From positions 1 through 50,953 of the IMG/VR virus record IMGVR_UViG_3300024252_000020: DNA of 50,953 bases, one strand, 5' to 3'. This document shows positions 33,184-44,211 of the stretch, piece after piece. Position numbers and translations under genes: made by a program. Under the pieces are notes generated by a model. That model was given only the letters and a program-made list of their open reading frames with translations, did not search any database and had not been told where the DNA came from. Every line of letters starts with the position of its first letter. The first letter of the stretch is position 1. The stretch comes from a virus.

Positions 33184-35049
33184 ATGTCTAACCCTAGATT
33201 TCATAATAAGTTAAAAAATTATAGAAATAAAAATAAAGTTATTAAAAAAGATTTTAACGGATTTAGAAACGAGTTATTGGATTACGCAAAAAGCAACTTT
33301 AGCAATCAAATACAAGACTTTTCTGAAGCATCACTGGGTGGTATGTTTTTGGACTTTGCTGCTATTGTAGGTGAGTCTTTAAGCTTCTATATGGAACAAC
33401 AATTCAATGAACTTGATTATGAGACATCTTCTAGCGATTATAATCTAATAAGTCATCTAAGAAAAGCAGGAGTAACTTCAGGGTACGCATCCCCTGCTAG
33501 CGCATATGTAGATTTCTATATAGAGGTTCAAGCTGAAGTTACTTCTTTGTCTGACGTTTTGATTCCTAAAAGTATGTATTTGCCTATTATAAAATCAGGC
33601 ACAAAATTATCATCATTAGAAGGTATAAATTTTATATTAGAGGAAGATTTAGACTTTAATAAAGGTTATGATAATATTACAATAGGAGAAACTGATCAGA
33701 ATGGAAAGCCACTTTCTGTTATTATTGTAAAAAAAGGTATTTGTGTATCTGGAGATGAGATTCAAGAAAGCGTAACTTTTAATTCTGGGGATGCTGGTAA
33801 TTTCATCAGTTATACTTTATCAAATCAGAACATAACTAAATTATTGAAGATAACTGATGATGACTACAATGATTATAAAGAAGTTGAATACCTTTCTCAA
33901 GACACAGTCTATGAAAAAATAGAAAATAGCGAAAATGCATTTTTTGAAATTAAACCTGCGCCATTTAGATATGTAACAGAAAGAAATTTTGATTCGGGAT
34001 TAACAACAGTAAGATTTGGAAATGGAGAGGGTAAAACAATAGAAGACGGTATTTTAACTAATCCTGAAGATTATCTTTCGTTACCGTTGTTAGGTAAAAA
34101 TTATTTTGCTAAAAAATCATTAGACCCAAAAAAGCTACTAAACAGTGATAGTTTAGGCGTTTCGCCTTCAGGGAAAACTCTTAGTATTGTATATAAGTAT
34201 GGAGGCGGCACTTCACATAATGTCAACGCTAATACGATTAACGAAATAATAGAATTGAACATAGTATACCCTAATATTGGAGATATTTCTGTTGATCAAA
34301 ATGTTAGGCTTATTAATTCAACAATTGGAGTAAATAATGAGGATGAAGCTGTTGGTGGTAGTAATAGTCTAGATTTAGAAGAGTTAAGAGAACAAATTCC
34401 TGTTGTATTAAAGCAGCAGTCTAGAATTGTTACACATGAAGACTTATTGGCAAGAATATATACAATGCCAACAGACTTTGGTAAAATACATAAAGCTGCT
34501 GTTATAAAGAATCCTTATACAAAGTCAGCAAAAGACTTGTTTATCATTTGCAAAAACGATGATGATCATTACATTTATGCTAACGATGCCATAAAAATAA
34601 ACCTGTCTAAATATTTAAATGAATACAGACTTATAGGCGACAGCTTAAATATTATTGATGCACCTATTTATAACTTTTCTTTGTTTTTAAAGATAAAAGT
34701 AGCTCAAAGCTATGACACAAACACAGTTATAAACAAAGCGATATCTAGCATTTATCAAAACATGAGATTTGATACACTACAGATAGGTGAAGGAATTAAC
34801 ATTAATGACATTATATCGTTAGCACTTTCAGTAAATGGGGTTTCTACAATTATATCTAATTACAAGACAATCGTAAGGTCTAAAAACAACACAGATATTA
34901 CATCACAACAATCGATATTGAACTTACAATACAACAGTTCCAGATTTTCATCTAGAGAAAAATATATTGATGGCATAGTTTATCCTCCTAAAGGTGGCAT
35001 TTTTGAATTAAAGTACCCCTCTTATGATATAGAAATTGTTAGCGGTTAA
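33184..35049 (+). CDS. gp6: gp6-like baseplate wedge protein (baseplate J family)
   Basis: The protein has 621 residues. The N-terminal helical part includes EASLGGMFLDFAAIVGESLSFYMEQQFNE and AGVTSGYASPASAYVDFYIEV. The middle has TVRFGNGEGKTIEDG, then the conserved LEELREQIPVVLKQQSRIVTHEDL followed by MPTDFGKIHKAAV. These are the gp6/J wedge hallmarks. The protein dimerises around the baseplate inner ring together with gp25 and gp7. The start at 33184 is 6 bases after gp25, with GAGGTAATAA upstream. The size is near that of T4 gp6 (about 660). Confidence 0.87.
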   Translation: MSNPRFHNKLKNYRNKNKVIKKDFNGFRNELLDYAKSNFSNQIQDFSEASLGGMFLDFAAIVGESLSFYMEQQFNELDYETSSSDYNLISHLRKAGVTSGYASPASAYVDFYIEVQAEVTSLSDVLIPKSMYLPIIKSGTKLSSLEGINFILEEDLDFNKGYDNITIGETDQNGKPLSVIIVKKGICVSGDEIQESVTFNSGDAGNFISYTLSNQNITKLLKITDDDYNDYKEVEYLSQDTVYEKIENSENAFFEIKPAPFRYVTERNFDSGLTTVRFGNGEGKTIEDGILTNPEDYLSLPLLGKNYFAKKSLDPKKLLNSDSLGVSPSGKTLSIVYKYGGGTSHNVNANTINEIIELNIVYPNIGDISVDQNVRLINSTIGVNNEDEAVGGSNSLDLEELREQIPVVLKQQSRIVTHEDLLARIYTMPTDFGKIHKAAVIKNPYTKSAKDLFIICKNDDDHYIYANDAIKINLSKYLNEYRLIGDSLNIIDAPIYNFSLFLKIKVAQSYDTNTVINKAISSIYQNMRFDTLQIGEGININDIISLALSVNGVSTIISNYKTIVRSKNNTDITSQQSILNLQYNSSRFSSREKYIDGIVYPPKGGIFELKYPSYDIEIVSG

Positions 35050-35066
35050 TTTAAAAAGGAGAAAGA

Positions 35067-36995
35067 ATGATAGTTTCATCATTGGTTAATAAAGATACAT
35101 ATATTACAAACTTAAACTTAGGATTAACAGATGCAACTTATTCTAACGTTGGTAAAGCATCAACACTTGACCTATTTAAAATATCAAAAGAAAATAAGAA
35201 CGTTAAGGCTAGATCTTCTTTAACAATAGTAAACCCACTTTTAGATCTAATTAATCAAAAAACATTTACACTTAAAGACGGAAGTAACAACTCAGTCACC
35301 TTTGAAATTGATAGCAGCTCACAATATAGTGATGGTAGAGTTAATGCAAGTGGAAATGTTATCATAGGAGTTGATAGTACTTCTCCCGGCGTAAATCAAC
35401 TTCAAAAAGTTATAGATTCAATTAATAACGTGAATGTAATGGATCAAAAAATAAATGGCGGATCACATGCATTACCCAAAACCTTGACATTAAACATTAC
35501 AGCACGAAAACTTGATAGCAAGAGAGCTTTATTAGAACAAAGTGTTAAAGGTGAAGAAGGTGAAACAGAAATAACAATGGACGCTGACGCAAACTTTACA
35601 ATAACAAACTTTGTAAGGATTCAGAGTTCATCTATTTTATTGAATTTTGATCTAAACGATTTTAAAGATAAATTCGTTCAAAGCGGAAATTTAGCTAATT
35701 CTGTATTTAGTTTGAAAGCAAATTACAGAGCATTTATAAAGTTGTTTGATGTGGGATTCGCAAGTTCGAGGCCTAAAAATTTTAGCTTAAAGATGAGTGT
35801 GCTAAATAACGATTTTAATGAAGGAATTGGTTCAGATATTTATAACTTTTCTGACGTAGGCGAACCAAATTTTTCCAAGATTGATGAAACAACATCTTGG
35901 TCTATAGAAAAAATAATATCTGAAGCAGATTGTGTTAGTGGTTTTTACAAGAATATTGAAACCATAAACAACTTTTCTAAAGGGGACGAAAATTGCGTAT
36001 TCGAAATTACAGACTATCTTCATGAGTTCTTGGCAGGTAATCAAACAGCTACCAGTTTTACTATCTGTTTTGACTTTGACAACATGTTTGACGAATATAC
36101 ATATTTTCTAAAAAGGTTTGGCAGTTTGCAAATAAATAGCAAAACGAAGAAACCTAGGCTAGAAGTGCACATAGACGAAACAAAAATAACACAATTTGCA
36201 GGCCAGACCACTAAAAAGTACTTAAATTCGCAAGAATACTTTTATCTTTACAACAAAACTAACAAACTAAATAGTTTTGATAATAGTAAAACTTATAAAC
36301 TAAAATTAGAATATATTAATAGTAGTAATGAAAATTCACTACAAGATTCAAATAATAATCATATTGTATCTTCTAATAATGTCTATGATTTTAGAGGTCA
36401 ATTAAAAGAAGGAATAAAATCTTTTGTTATATCTAATAGTTTGATAAGCCAGTTTAATTCTGATATTGAACAGGCTCTTTTGACATCTAATAGCGTAAAA
36501 ATAAAACTTACATACTATTATGAATATACAGATGTTAATAATGTTTTGCAAACTGTTACAATAGTCACAGAGAACGTTGATTTTTATAAAAGAGTATATT
36601 CAACTTCAATAAATAGAAAAAAAATAAATACTATAATAAAATCCCAAAATTTTGATTTCGAAGCAAATAATCAAATTATCAATTTAACTGTTGATTTTAT
36701 TGATGTAGCTAAAGAGTATAAAGCTGTTAATATACCAATTCAGCTAGAAGGCGAGAATCTTGGAGATGTTGCTTATTCTATCTACGACATAGATACAAAT
36801 GAAGAAATTATCTTAAAAGATGAGGCGGGAAATAACGCTAATAAATTGTTCTATAACGGTAAAAACTATAATTTAAGCTTTTTTGCTAGCGAAATTTATA
36901 AAGATAGAAGAATTAATTTTAAATTTTATTACAATGACGAAACAAACGTCCTTCAGGATACAATATATGACAAAAAATTTAATTTAAGGTTTTAA
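35067..36995 (+). CDS. Large beta-rich baseplate/tail structural protein
   Basis: The protein has 642 residues. The start (MIVSSLVNKDTYITNLNLG) and SNVGKASTLDLFKIS resemble a DNRLRE-type virion domain. It also has a copy of the marine-phage motif KTFTLKDGSNNSVTFEID (about residues 70-88). Further strands include SILLNFDLNDFKDKFV and KKPRLEVHIDE. The C-terminal 200 residues are Asn-rich and beta-predicted. AAAGGAG lies just before the ATG, and the stop is 2 bases before the next gene. By position it may occupy the place of gp7, gp8 or gp10 in the wedge. No catalytic motif is visible. Confidence 0.7.
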   Translation: MIVSSLVNKDTYITNLNLGLTDATYSNVGKASTLDLFKISKENKNVKARSSLTIVNPLLDLINQKTFTLKDGSNNSVTFEIDSSSQYSDGRVNASGNVIIGVDSTSPGVNQLQKVIDSINNVNVMDQKINGGSHALPKTLTLNITARKLDSKRALLEQSVKGEEGETEITMDADANFTITNFVRIQSSSILLNFDLNDFKDKFVQSGNLANSVFSLKANYRAFIKLFDVGFASSRPKNFSLKMSVLNNDFNEGIGSDIYNFSDVGEPNFSKIDETTSWSIEKIISEADCVSGFYKNIETINNFSKGDENCVFEITDYLHEFLAGNQTATSFTICFDFDNMFDEYTYFLKRFGSLQINSKTKKPRLEVHIDETKITQFAGQTTKKYLNSQEYFYLYNKTNKLNSFDNSKTYKLKLEYINSSNENSLQDSNNNHIVSSNNVYDFRGQLKEGIKSFVISNSLISQFNSDIEQALLTSNSVKIKLTYYYEYTDVNNVLQTVTIVTENVDFYKRVYSTSINRKKINTIIKSQNFDFEANNQIINLTVDFIDVAKEYKAVNIPIQLEGENLGDVAYSIYDIDTNEEIILKDEAGNNANKLFYNGKNYNLSFFASEIYKDRRINFKFYYNDETNVLQDTIYDKKFNLRF

Positions 36996-36997
36996 CG

Positions 36998-39900
36998 ATG
37001 CTATTCAACAAATCAAAAAATAGTGGACAAAAATCTCATAATCAATTCAAACATACATTACAAGCATCTACTTTTAATAGTACTAATGAAGGCAGTAATA
37101 TTGAACTTAAAAGCTTTCTTGATTTATATGACCAGAACATATCAGAATATTTTGACAGGATAGACGGATACGACGGATTTTTTTCAACTCAACAGCTTGA
37201 GAGTGTAGACTTTAGCAAGTTTGAAGAACACGTATTTTTTGACTCTGCTATAGAAAAAACAAATTATTCTTTTAAAAAGATATTCAATGACTTTCCTTAC
37301 GACGGAAATAAGAACGAAGTCGTAAGCTTTTTAAATAGTTTAGACGGATATTCTAGGTTTATTCTACAAAAAAAGCACTTTAAAAATATTGGATATCTTA
37401 GGTTTGATGGATCACACATTTTAAAAATTGTTGATAGAAACGGATGGGTTTTAAATGACTATAAGCATCAAATCAAAACAGGTAATCTAAATTTAACAAA
37501 CAAATTTAACTTTTCTTTTGACTTCTGGATATACCCGTTTTCAGGAATAAACGAACAACAAGTTATATTGCAAAAGTTAAACGATGATAAAAACGGTTAC
37601 ACTCTGTATTTAGAAGTAATTGATCAAACTAAATTTAATTTAGTTTGCATGATAAAAAAAGATAATGTCACTCGAGTGTGTAAAATTAAAAACTTTTCTA
37701 ATTTTTTATCTCAAAACGATTGGAGTCATGTAAACATAACCTTTTCAGCAGCTATACAAGAAGAAGCTATACAAGAAAACATAACGTCAAATTGTCAAAT
37801 ATACGTGGATGGAATACCTGTCCAGACTTCTTCAAGTTGCAATAATGTTATGGAGCTTGATGATTCATTCAATACAGCAGAAATGACAATTGGTTCTGGA
37901 GAATTAGACAACGTTCAAAAAGGATTCTCAGGTTTAATTGATGAGCTTAAGATATATTCAGGTGAGACAAGAAGTAGAGATACTATTGTAAAAGAAAAAA
38001 ATGAAAATGTTACTTCTAAAAATTCTTTAAAACTTTATTTAAGGTTTAATGAACCTGTAGGTGATTACGTTAATAACAAAATGATCTTAGATTACTCAGG
38101 TAATAAATTGCATGCAATTTCTAACAAGGAAAACATATCATCTTTAAGAGGCGAATATTCATCTATAAAAACGCCTGTTAAATATGAGCGTCTAGAGAAC
38201 AATCCTGTTTTGTTTGCTAGTCATGATGATGCTATTGATGTACAAAAAGATATAATTGAAGATGCTAAAAGATATGACTTGAATAATCCAAATTCTTTTT
38301 GGAAATTATTACCTAAAAACTTGTTTATTGAAGGGTCTGATTTTGATAATATAAACGAAACTTATCTAAACGAGGAGATATTAGAAAAAACTGGTAATGT
38401 ATTTAATGTCAAATCAAAAGCAAATCAAAAAATGATAAATTTGTTTGTAATATGGGCTAGATTTTTTGATCAATTTAAACTATATATAGACTCTATTTCA
38501 AAGATAATAGATATAAATTATGATACATTAAACAGCGGGAAAAAAATTGACGGAATGCTTCTTCCAGTTGCGTTAAAACTATCAGGGTTTTCCTTTAAAG
38601 AAATCCTTCCTTACCCGATATTAGAGAAACTAAACAACAAGAATCTTACACATGAAGAGCTCATATCTGACATATCTATTAGACAAATACAAAACAATTT
38701 ATGGCAAAGGTTTTTAATTAATTCTAAGGATATATTAAAGTCAAAAGGAACATTGTCAAGTATAAATTCAGTATTCAATTCTTTTGGTCTAGAAACATCA
38801 AAGTTTATATCAATAAAAGAATTTAATGGTCAAAACAAGTTTAACATTGATAATAATCTATACTCGAAAAAAATCAATCTAAAGGAAATAGACTTTTCTT
38901 GCGGCGACAAGTTGTTTGAAAATGCAAGTATAAGTAATAGATTATTATTCTATACTCCCGTTTACAATACAGATCAAGTAGGCGTGCCATTAAAAATATC
39001 AGAAGACTGGTTTTTAGAATCATTCTATAGTTTTAAGTCTCATAACAAGACAGTATATAGCATTAACCAATCTCTTTTTAGATTAGATAATGAGACAAGG
39101 TCAGCAGGCGGATTTCAATACTATGCAAGACCTCATATAAACGTTACATTTGAAAGAACAAGTAAAGAAAGCACTACAGGGACAGTTAAAATTTATTTAT
39201 ATGAAAATAGCGTGTTGAAAACATCATCTATTGAAAATATTAACTTAATGAGTGGCGCGTTATACCATGTTTCATTACAGAGGAAAAAAATAAAACACAC
39301 AGATGACAGTCTTTCTTATATAGAATATAAATTATCTGTGTTGAACGCGTCTAATGAATTTTATTCAAAAGAAGCTAAAGAATCTTTAATTATAACAAAT
39401 CAAGACATATCAGGAAAGAACGCAGCTAACAATAGGTTTTCTATTGGCTACTACGAAGCTTATGAGAGTACAAATAGAGTAAATAATTTATCTTATGAAA
39501 CAAACTTCGAAGGAAGAATATCAAATTTTAGAATATATAACAAGTCATTATCAACGCAAGAAAGGTTTCTTAAAGGAAAGGCCATAAATACTGTTTCTAT
39601 AGATAATGGCATAAAATCCGCGGTTTTAAATATAGACTTATTCCAAGACATAAATAGCTTATCTATAGACAGCAACCTGTACACTATAAGCTCGCTACTT
39701 GATCTAAGTCATAGTGAATCTAATATGTATAACAAGGCATACGTTTATGCAGGTAATGATGTTGTATCTTTTAAACCTTTCACATCAAGGAAGTTTGAAT
39801 CATTAACGCAGAATCATGAAGTTGATTTTCCAAAAAGTAACAATTTTATTTATATTAATGATTTCAAAAGCGACAATATTAAAAAACAGTACCAGAATTT

Positions 39901-40414
39901 TAATATTGTTAATACGCCTAGAGTCTCCCCAGAATATTTATATTCTAAGGACAACAGACTAAGCATTGACTTTTCTCTAGTTAACTTTCTAAATCAAGAT
40001 ATTATAAAGATTGTTAATATTAACAAGAAATTCTCTGAGCGTCTTTCACAAGTATCAAATTTATATGACGATTCTTACAAAGACTTACATACATTGCGAA
40101 ATGATTATTTTGAAAGACTTGAAAAAGAACTGTACATTCCTGAAATTTACCAGATGTATAAATACTTTGACAATATATTAGAAGAATTACTTTACGAATG
40201 TATTCCATCAAAAATGAGATATAAAGGCTTTAATTTTGTTTATGAATCACACTCTTTAGAAAGAAATAAATATAGATACGCGGGTATTAACAGTTTACTG
40301 CCAGTTGTCTCAAATGATAACTTATATAGTTACAATAAAAACCTAAGCGATGTGACAAGATATAGACAAACAGAGACTATTGATTATAGCGTTGTTGAAA
40401 AGAACAAGAGGTAA
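36998..40414 (+). CDS. Baseplate wedge-like protein (1138 aa) with LamG-type domains
   Basis: A concanavalin/LamG-type jelly roll spans about residues 131-330 (FNFSFDFWIYPFSG, NGYTLYLEV, WSHVNITFS, GFSGLIDELKIYSGE). A helical block at about 430-600 includes KMINLFVIWARFFDQFKLYID, LLPVALKLSG and SKGTLSSINSVFNSFGL; this last string is typical of wedge-initiator-like (gp7-type) proteins in T4 relatives. A second LamG-like part lies at about 665-855, ending EGRISNFRIYNKSL. The LamG inserts could bind host glycans or decorate the baseplate. Between the two LamG parts and at the C-terminus the chain is Asn/Ser-rich. It overlaps nothing and is spaced by 2 bases on each side. Confidence 0.74.
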   Translation: MLFNKSKNSGQKSHNQFKHTLQASTFNSTNEGSNIELKSFLDLYDQNISEYFDRIDGYDGFFSTQQLESVDFSKFEEHVFFDSAIEKTNYSFKKIFNDFPYDGNKNEVVSFLNSLDGYSRFILQKKHFKNIGYLRFDGSHILKIVDRNGWVLNDYKHQIKTGNLNLTNKFNFSFDFWIYPFSGINEQQVILQKLNDDKNGYTLYLEVIDQTKFNLVCMIKKDNVTRVCKIKNFSNFLSQNDWSHVNITFSAAIQEEAIQENITSNCQIYVDGIPVQTSSSCNNVMELDDSFNTAEMTIGSGELDNVQKGFSGLIDELKIYSGETRSRDTIVKEKNENVTSKNSLKLYLRFNEPVGDYVNNKMILDYSGNKLHAISNKENISSLRGEYSSIKTPVKYERLENNPVLFASHDDAIDVQKDIIEDAKRYDLNNPNSFWKLLPKNLFIEGSDFDNINETYLNEEILEKTGNVFNVKSKANQKMINLFVIWARFFDQFKLYIDSISKIIDINYDTLNSGKKIDGMLLPVALKLSGFSFKEILPYPILEKLNNKNLTHEELISDISIRQIQNNLWQRFLINSKDILKSKGTLSSINSVFNSFGLETSKFISIKEFNGQNKFNIDNNLYSKKINLKEIDFSCGDKLFENASISNRLLFYTPVYNTDQVGVPLKISEDWFLESFYSFKSHNKTVYSINQSLFRLDNETRSAGGFQYYARPHINVTFERTSKESTTGTVKIYLYENSVLKTSSIENINLMSGALYHVSLQRKKIKHTDDSLSYIEYKLSVLNASNEFYSKEAKESLIITNQDISGKNAANNRFSIGYYEAYESTNRVNNLSYETNFEGRISNFRIYNKSLSTQERFLKGKAINTVSIDNGIKSAVLNIDLFQDINSLSIDSNLYTISSLLDLSHSESNMYNKAYVYAGNDVVSFKPFTSRKFESLTQNHEVDFPKSNNFIYINDFKSDNIKKQYQNFNIVNTPRVSPEYLYSKDNRLSIDFSLVNFLNQDIIKIVNINKKFSERLSQVSNLYDDSYKDLHTLRNDYFERLEKELYIPEIYQMYKYFDNILEELLYECIPSKMRYKGFNFVYESHSLERNKYRYAGINSLLPVVSNDNLYSYNKNLSDVTRYRQTETIDYSVVEKNKR

Positions 40415-40416
40415 TT

Positions 40417-41505
40417 ATGCCAATTACAGAAATAAATATTTCTTCATCTAGAAACTCAGTATTCAATGAGTCTAAAGGTATAAAGATAAACTATGAAACT
40501 ATTGATGCAAATAATTTAAAAAACTCGTACACAACAAACAACACCTCAGATAGATTTAATTACAAGCAAGTAGACAATAGTAAAAAAATATTTTTAAATT
40601 TCTCTTACAAAGAGACTCAGTCTTCTGAATATGTTACCTCAAAAAAAATATATGGTGAGATTACTAATAACAATCTAGGCAAAGTTTATATTGATCCTTT
40701 TAGTGATAAAGAAAGTATAAGTCAAGTAAATGTTAGTCACAAAACAAGAAAACGCGCAGTAAATAGTTTTAACTCGTTCAATGGTGATATCCATTATGAA
40801 GAGCACAAATGCTTGCCTTTTTATGACAAAGTTAATCCTATAAATGAAAACAACTTATTATTAGAAAATTTTGAAGATGAAAAATTTGACTATGCGTTTA
40901 CTTTTAATTACTTTAATTTTACATTTAGGGGCGGCAGAATAGACGCATTTTCTAATATTTCAAAAATACAAATGCACGAAGCAGCTGTTGATGCTGAAAA
41001 AGGTTTCTCATTTTCGGATTTAGGAAAAAGCAAGTCTGCGTTCAAAGAAAACAATACAATAACTAACAAATATAGAAAAGATGATGATATAGTTTTCCCA
41101 TACTCAGACAGTATAGATAAAGCTTATCTAACTGATAATAGAACTGTAAAGAAGCTAGATAAACTTAATTATATTTATAACGCTGATGATGGGACATATT
41201 CAGAAGATAGTTCAACAAATGTATTAACTCCTTATTTTGTTTCTTCGAGTGACGCAAGATACTTTGAGTATGAAGAAAAAAATATCACACCTTACAGAGA
41301 CATAACTTCAAAAAACAACTTTTGGTGGATTCAAAACAATAAATATAAGTTTACTGATGTTGATATTAATGATAAAATACTCGATATTCGAAATAAAAAC
41401 GACATCTTTATAGAAGACTTGATATACTCATCCCACGGTAAAGACATAAATAAAGAGTATAGTGCAGGAAGAGATTCAATTGGATTTTATGAAAGTATTG
41501 ACTAA
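40417..41505 (+). CDS. Tail/baseplate structural protein of unknown function
   Basis: The protein has 362 residues, polar and very rich in Asn, Ser, Lys and Tyr, with short aromatic strands (FDYAFTFNYFNFTFRGG, NNFWWIQNNKYKF). GAGG lies 5 bases before the ATG. Its stop overlaps the start of the next gene as TAATG. The composition matches its neighbours on both sides, so it is probably part of the same baseplate or proximal tail assembly. No domain is recognised and no catalytic motif is visible. Confidence 0.72.
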   Translation: MPITEINISSSRNSVFNESKGIKINYETIDANNLKNSYTTNNTSDRFNYKQVDNSKKIFLNFSYKETQSSEYVTSKKIYGEITNNNLGKVYIDPFSDKESISQVNVSHKTRKRAVNSFNSFNGDIHYEEHKCLPFYDKVNPINENNLLLENFEDEKFDYAFTFNYFNFTFRGGRIDAFSNISKIQMHEAAVDAEKGFSFSDLGKSKSAFKENNTITNKYRKDDDIVFPYSDSIDKAYLTDNRTVKKLDKLNYIYNADDGTYSEDSSTNVLTPYFVSSSDARYFEYEEKNITPYRDITSKNNFWWIQNNKYKFTDVDINDKILDIRNKNDIFIEDLIYSSHGKDINKEYSAGRDSIGFYESID

Positions 41506-44189
41506 TGCCTAAGATAAGAACAAAAAAAATTGGTAATATAGAAAAATCAGGTATATTAAACCAAAACTTTAGAAAAACTTTAAGAGATGACCAACATTTA
41601 AGCAATTTTGTATTAAGAGATAACTTTCATAACAATTATTCAATAGATAATGATGTTATTCAATATAATGATAATAATACAATTCTATTTATAGAAAAAA
41701 GCGTTAACTCTACATTAGGAATTGAAGACAAATATTTCAGCGTTAACAATAAACTAATTCATACACCAAACAATTTCTATCAAATCAACGAAAGCAGTTT
41801 CAACGTTAACAAAATAACAGAGTCAAAAGACTATAATCATTTAATATACGAAAACTATAAAAATGAATTAAACAATGACAAATATAAACCTTTTAACGAA
41901 GATTTCATTACAATAGAAACAATATCTTCATCTTCATATGACGATTTAATAACTAAAACTTCTTCATTTGACTCAATATTTTACAACAAAAAACAAGAAC
42001 AATATCAAGTTAAAAAAGATTATGAAGAAATAAATGTAAATTTCAACAAGCAATTTGTTTATATGTCATTTAATAAAAATACAGATATGTCAATAATAAA
42101 CAATTATGTAAAGTTTCCAAGCTCTACAGCGTGGAATACTAGTGAATGTTGCTTTTATGCAGGAACAAACAATACTTTGTACTTAGATAAAAGCAGCAAT
42201 AATAAAGCAAGATTTCTTGGTCATACTAATTTAAAGTCTGGCTTTGATATTGATGATTTTGTGCAATATTCAAATTATATAACTCATAACCCGCTAACGA
42301 TATACCCAGACGACGTAATAGGGACAAGCGCAAAGTTTATAAACGGTAACAGTGTATCTAATCCTATTAGTGATTTTGGCTTTCCTTACTCGAACGAATA
42401 TGAAGGAAAAAATGAAGTTCTTGTTCCAGCAAGTGATTTTATAAATGAAGATTTTATTTTAGAAAAAATACATGTTGAATTCAAATTGCAAAATTTTGCA
42501 ATTTCAAATAACCAGAGTATCCCTTGCTTTAATACACTTAACTTTTTTGTAATTAATCAGAAAGAAGATATTAATACTATAAACAAACAATACGATAACC
42601 TTTTTTATGACGCAAATAGTGATTTACTGGAAATAGAGTATCAATTAAATCCAGGAACGAGTGGCGCAAATAGTCTAGAGAGTATAAATAGAACAAGAGA
42701 CATTACAGATACAGCGTTTAGAAGTACTATTGACTTTAATGGACCTTTTTCTGAAGCCGAGTACGAAAGTTCAGGATTAGATAAAGTGTTGGAAGAATAC
42801 ACAATATTTAATGCAAACCCTGAAGACGACAAAAACAAGTCTAGAGAGCTCATTACTAGCATAAAAATTGCAAACATTGGTAACAAAGCATACGGCAGTT
42901 ACTTTTCAACGTTAGAAGGATTTGATGCTGTAATAGAGACTGATGTTGATAACTCCAGCATGACTAATTGGGATGGTCAAAATGTATATGATAATATACT
43001 TAACAACGATTTTAAAACAGTCAAAGTAACTAAAGATATAAGTAGTTATAACAGTAACGATCACCTTAAAAGGTTTAGTATGTTTCACGTATATCCTAAA
43101 CAAAGAAGCAGTAGATCTGGAATGGACATAACATCGGATCGATCATGGGCAGGGGTTGGAGAAAACGTTTTGGAAAATCCCGAGGGACATGTACAAAGCT
43201 ATCTAAGACCTCAAGACAAATATTTATTTCCAATTGATGCAGGATCTGAAAATGAAATTAGTAATCCTTATATTTTAAAGCCTAAAGATAATTTGATTTT
43301 TGGTTTTAATTTTGCGCCAAGCATGTTGTTTAATGATGACACAGTTAATAGTAAAAAATATCAAGACTTAACGGGTCGTGACGTTGTTGTTTTAGATTTA
43401 AGTAATTTAAAAATAAAATTATTAGGAAGGTATATTGCAGAAGGTAAAGTTTTCAAGCCAAAACTTAATGAATTTGAAAATAAAAATGTAAAAAAAATAA
43501 ATGAGTTTGCTACAAACGTTGTTGATAAAACAGGATTACCGCAACAATTCATGTTAAAAGGTGTCTATTATGATAGCTATTCTTCTTATAGCGAGTATCC
43601 TAACGCAATATCTAGTGGTAAAAATTCATTTTCTAATATGATTAATATCCCGTTGTCAATTAATAGTGTGCCTCAAGGATGGACAACGCTTGACGGATTG
43701 CATTTACATTTTAACAATGTACGGTTATCAAGAGATGATTTATATTTTAACAATGTAAATGATGAAAGAATAATTGATGAAAGAATAGCTGTATACCAAG
43801 CGGGTTTAGGCTATACAGATATGCAAATAAGCAATGAATTCTACAGGTTTAGTGTTGACCATTTTGGACATTTTTTTGATAAAGAAAATAATCATCGTCA
43901 TAAGGCTTTAATTCATGTAAAAAGAGGAAAGTCATATTTTAATGTAACAAAAAAGTTTAGAGTTAATGGTCTCTATACACAAAAAACTGGCAATTCTAGT
44001 GATGGTGCACAACACGTTATTAATAGTTACAATAAGGATTCGCATGCAAGAATAGGTAAAACAACTTATGAATCTACTGAAGGTGCTACTGCTCAATATT
44101 TATTATATCTTGGCGAAATAGGCAAGATTGTTGATGGCGAATCTAGTTTTATTTTTATTGATGGCATGCCACAACCTGAAGCGAGTTAA
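41505..44189 (+). CDS. Large structural protein of unknown function (894 aa)
   Basis: The protein has 894 residues with a composition like the previous one. The first 220 residues are Asn/Asp-rich with few hydrophobic runs. A middle part is beta-rich (EKIHVEFKLQNFAIS, CFNTLNFFVINQ, LKDNLIF-type strands). The last 250 contain PSMLFNDDT, VVVLDLSNLKIKLLGRYI and FYRFSVDHFGHFFDKENNHRHKALIHVKRG. The His-rich HFGHFF...NNHRHK segment could bind metal. It overlaps the upstream stop by one base and lies 22 bases before the next gene. A wedge or tail-fibre attachment protein is possible; no family is identified. Confidence 0.72.
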   Translation: MPKIRTKKIGNIEKSGILNQNFRKTLRDDQHLSNFVLRDNFHNNYSIDNDVIQYNDNNTILFIEKSVNSTLGIEDKYFSVNNKLIHTPNNFYQINESSFNVNKITESKDYNHLIYENYKNELNNDKYKPFNEDFITIETISSSSYDDLITKTSSFDSIFYNKKQEQYQVKKDYEEINVNFNKQFVYMSFNKNTDMSIINNYVKFPSSTAWNTSECCFYAGTNNTLYLDKSSNNKARFLGHTNLKSGFDIDDFVQYSNYITHNPLTIYPDDVIGTSAKFINGNSVSNPISDFGFPYSNEYEGKNEVLVPASDFINEDFILEKIHVEFKLQNFAISNNQSIPCFNTLNFFVINQKEDINTINKQYDNLFYDANSDLLEIEYQLNPGTSGANSLESINRTRDITDTAFRSTIDFNGPFSEAEYESSGLDKVLEEYTIFNANPEDDKNKSRELITSIKIANIGNKAYGSYFSTLEGFDAVIETDVDNSSMTNWDGQNVYDNILNNDFKTVKVTKDISSYNSNDHLKRFSMFHVYPKQRSSRSGMDITSDRSWAGVGENVLENPEGHVQSYLRPQDKYLFPIDAGSENEISNPYILKPKDNLIFGFNFAPSMLFNDDTVNSKKYQDLTGRDVVVLDLSNLKIKLLGRYIAEGKVFKPKLNEFENKNVKKINEFATNVVDKTGLPQQFMLKGVYYDSYSSYSEYPNAISSGKNSFSNMINIPLSINSVPQGWTTLDGLHLHFNNVRLSRDDLYFNNVNDERIIDERIAVYQAGLGYTDMQISNEFYRFSVDHFGHFFDKENNHRHKALIHVKRGKSYFNVTKKFRVNGLYTQKTGNSSDGAQHVINSYNKDSHARIGKTTYESTEGATAQYLLYLGEIGKIVDGESSFIFIDGMPQPEAS

Positions 44190-44211
44190 CTTAAAAGAAA
44201 AGAAGTAAAAA

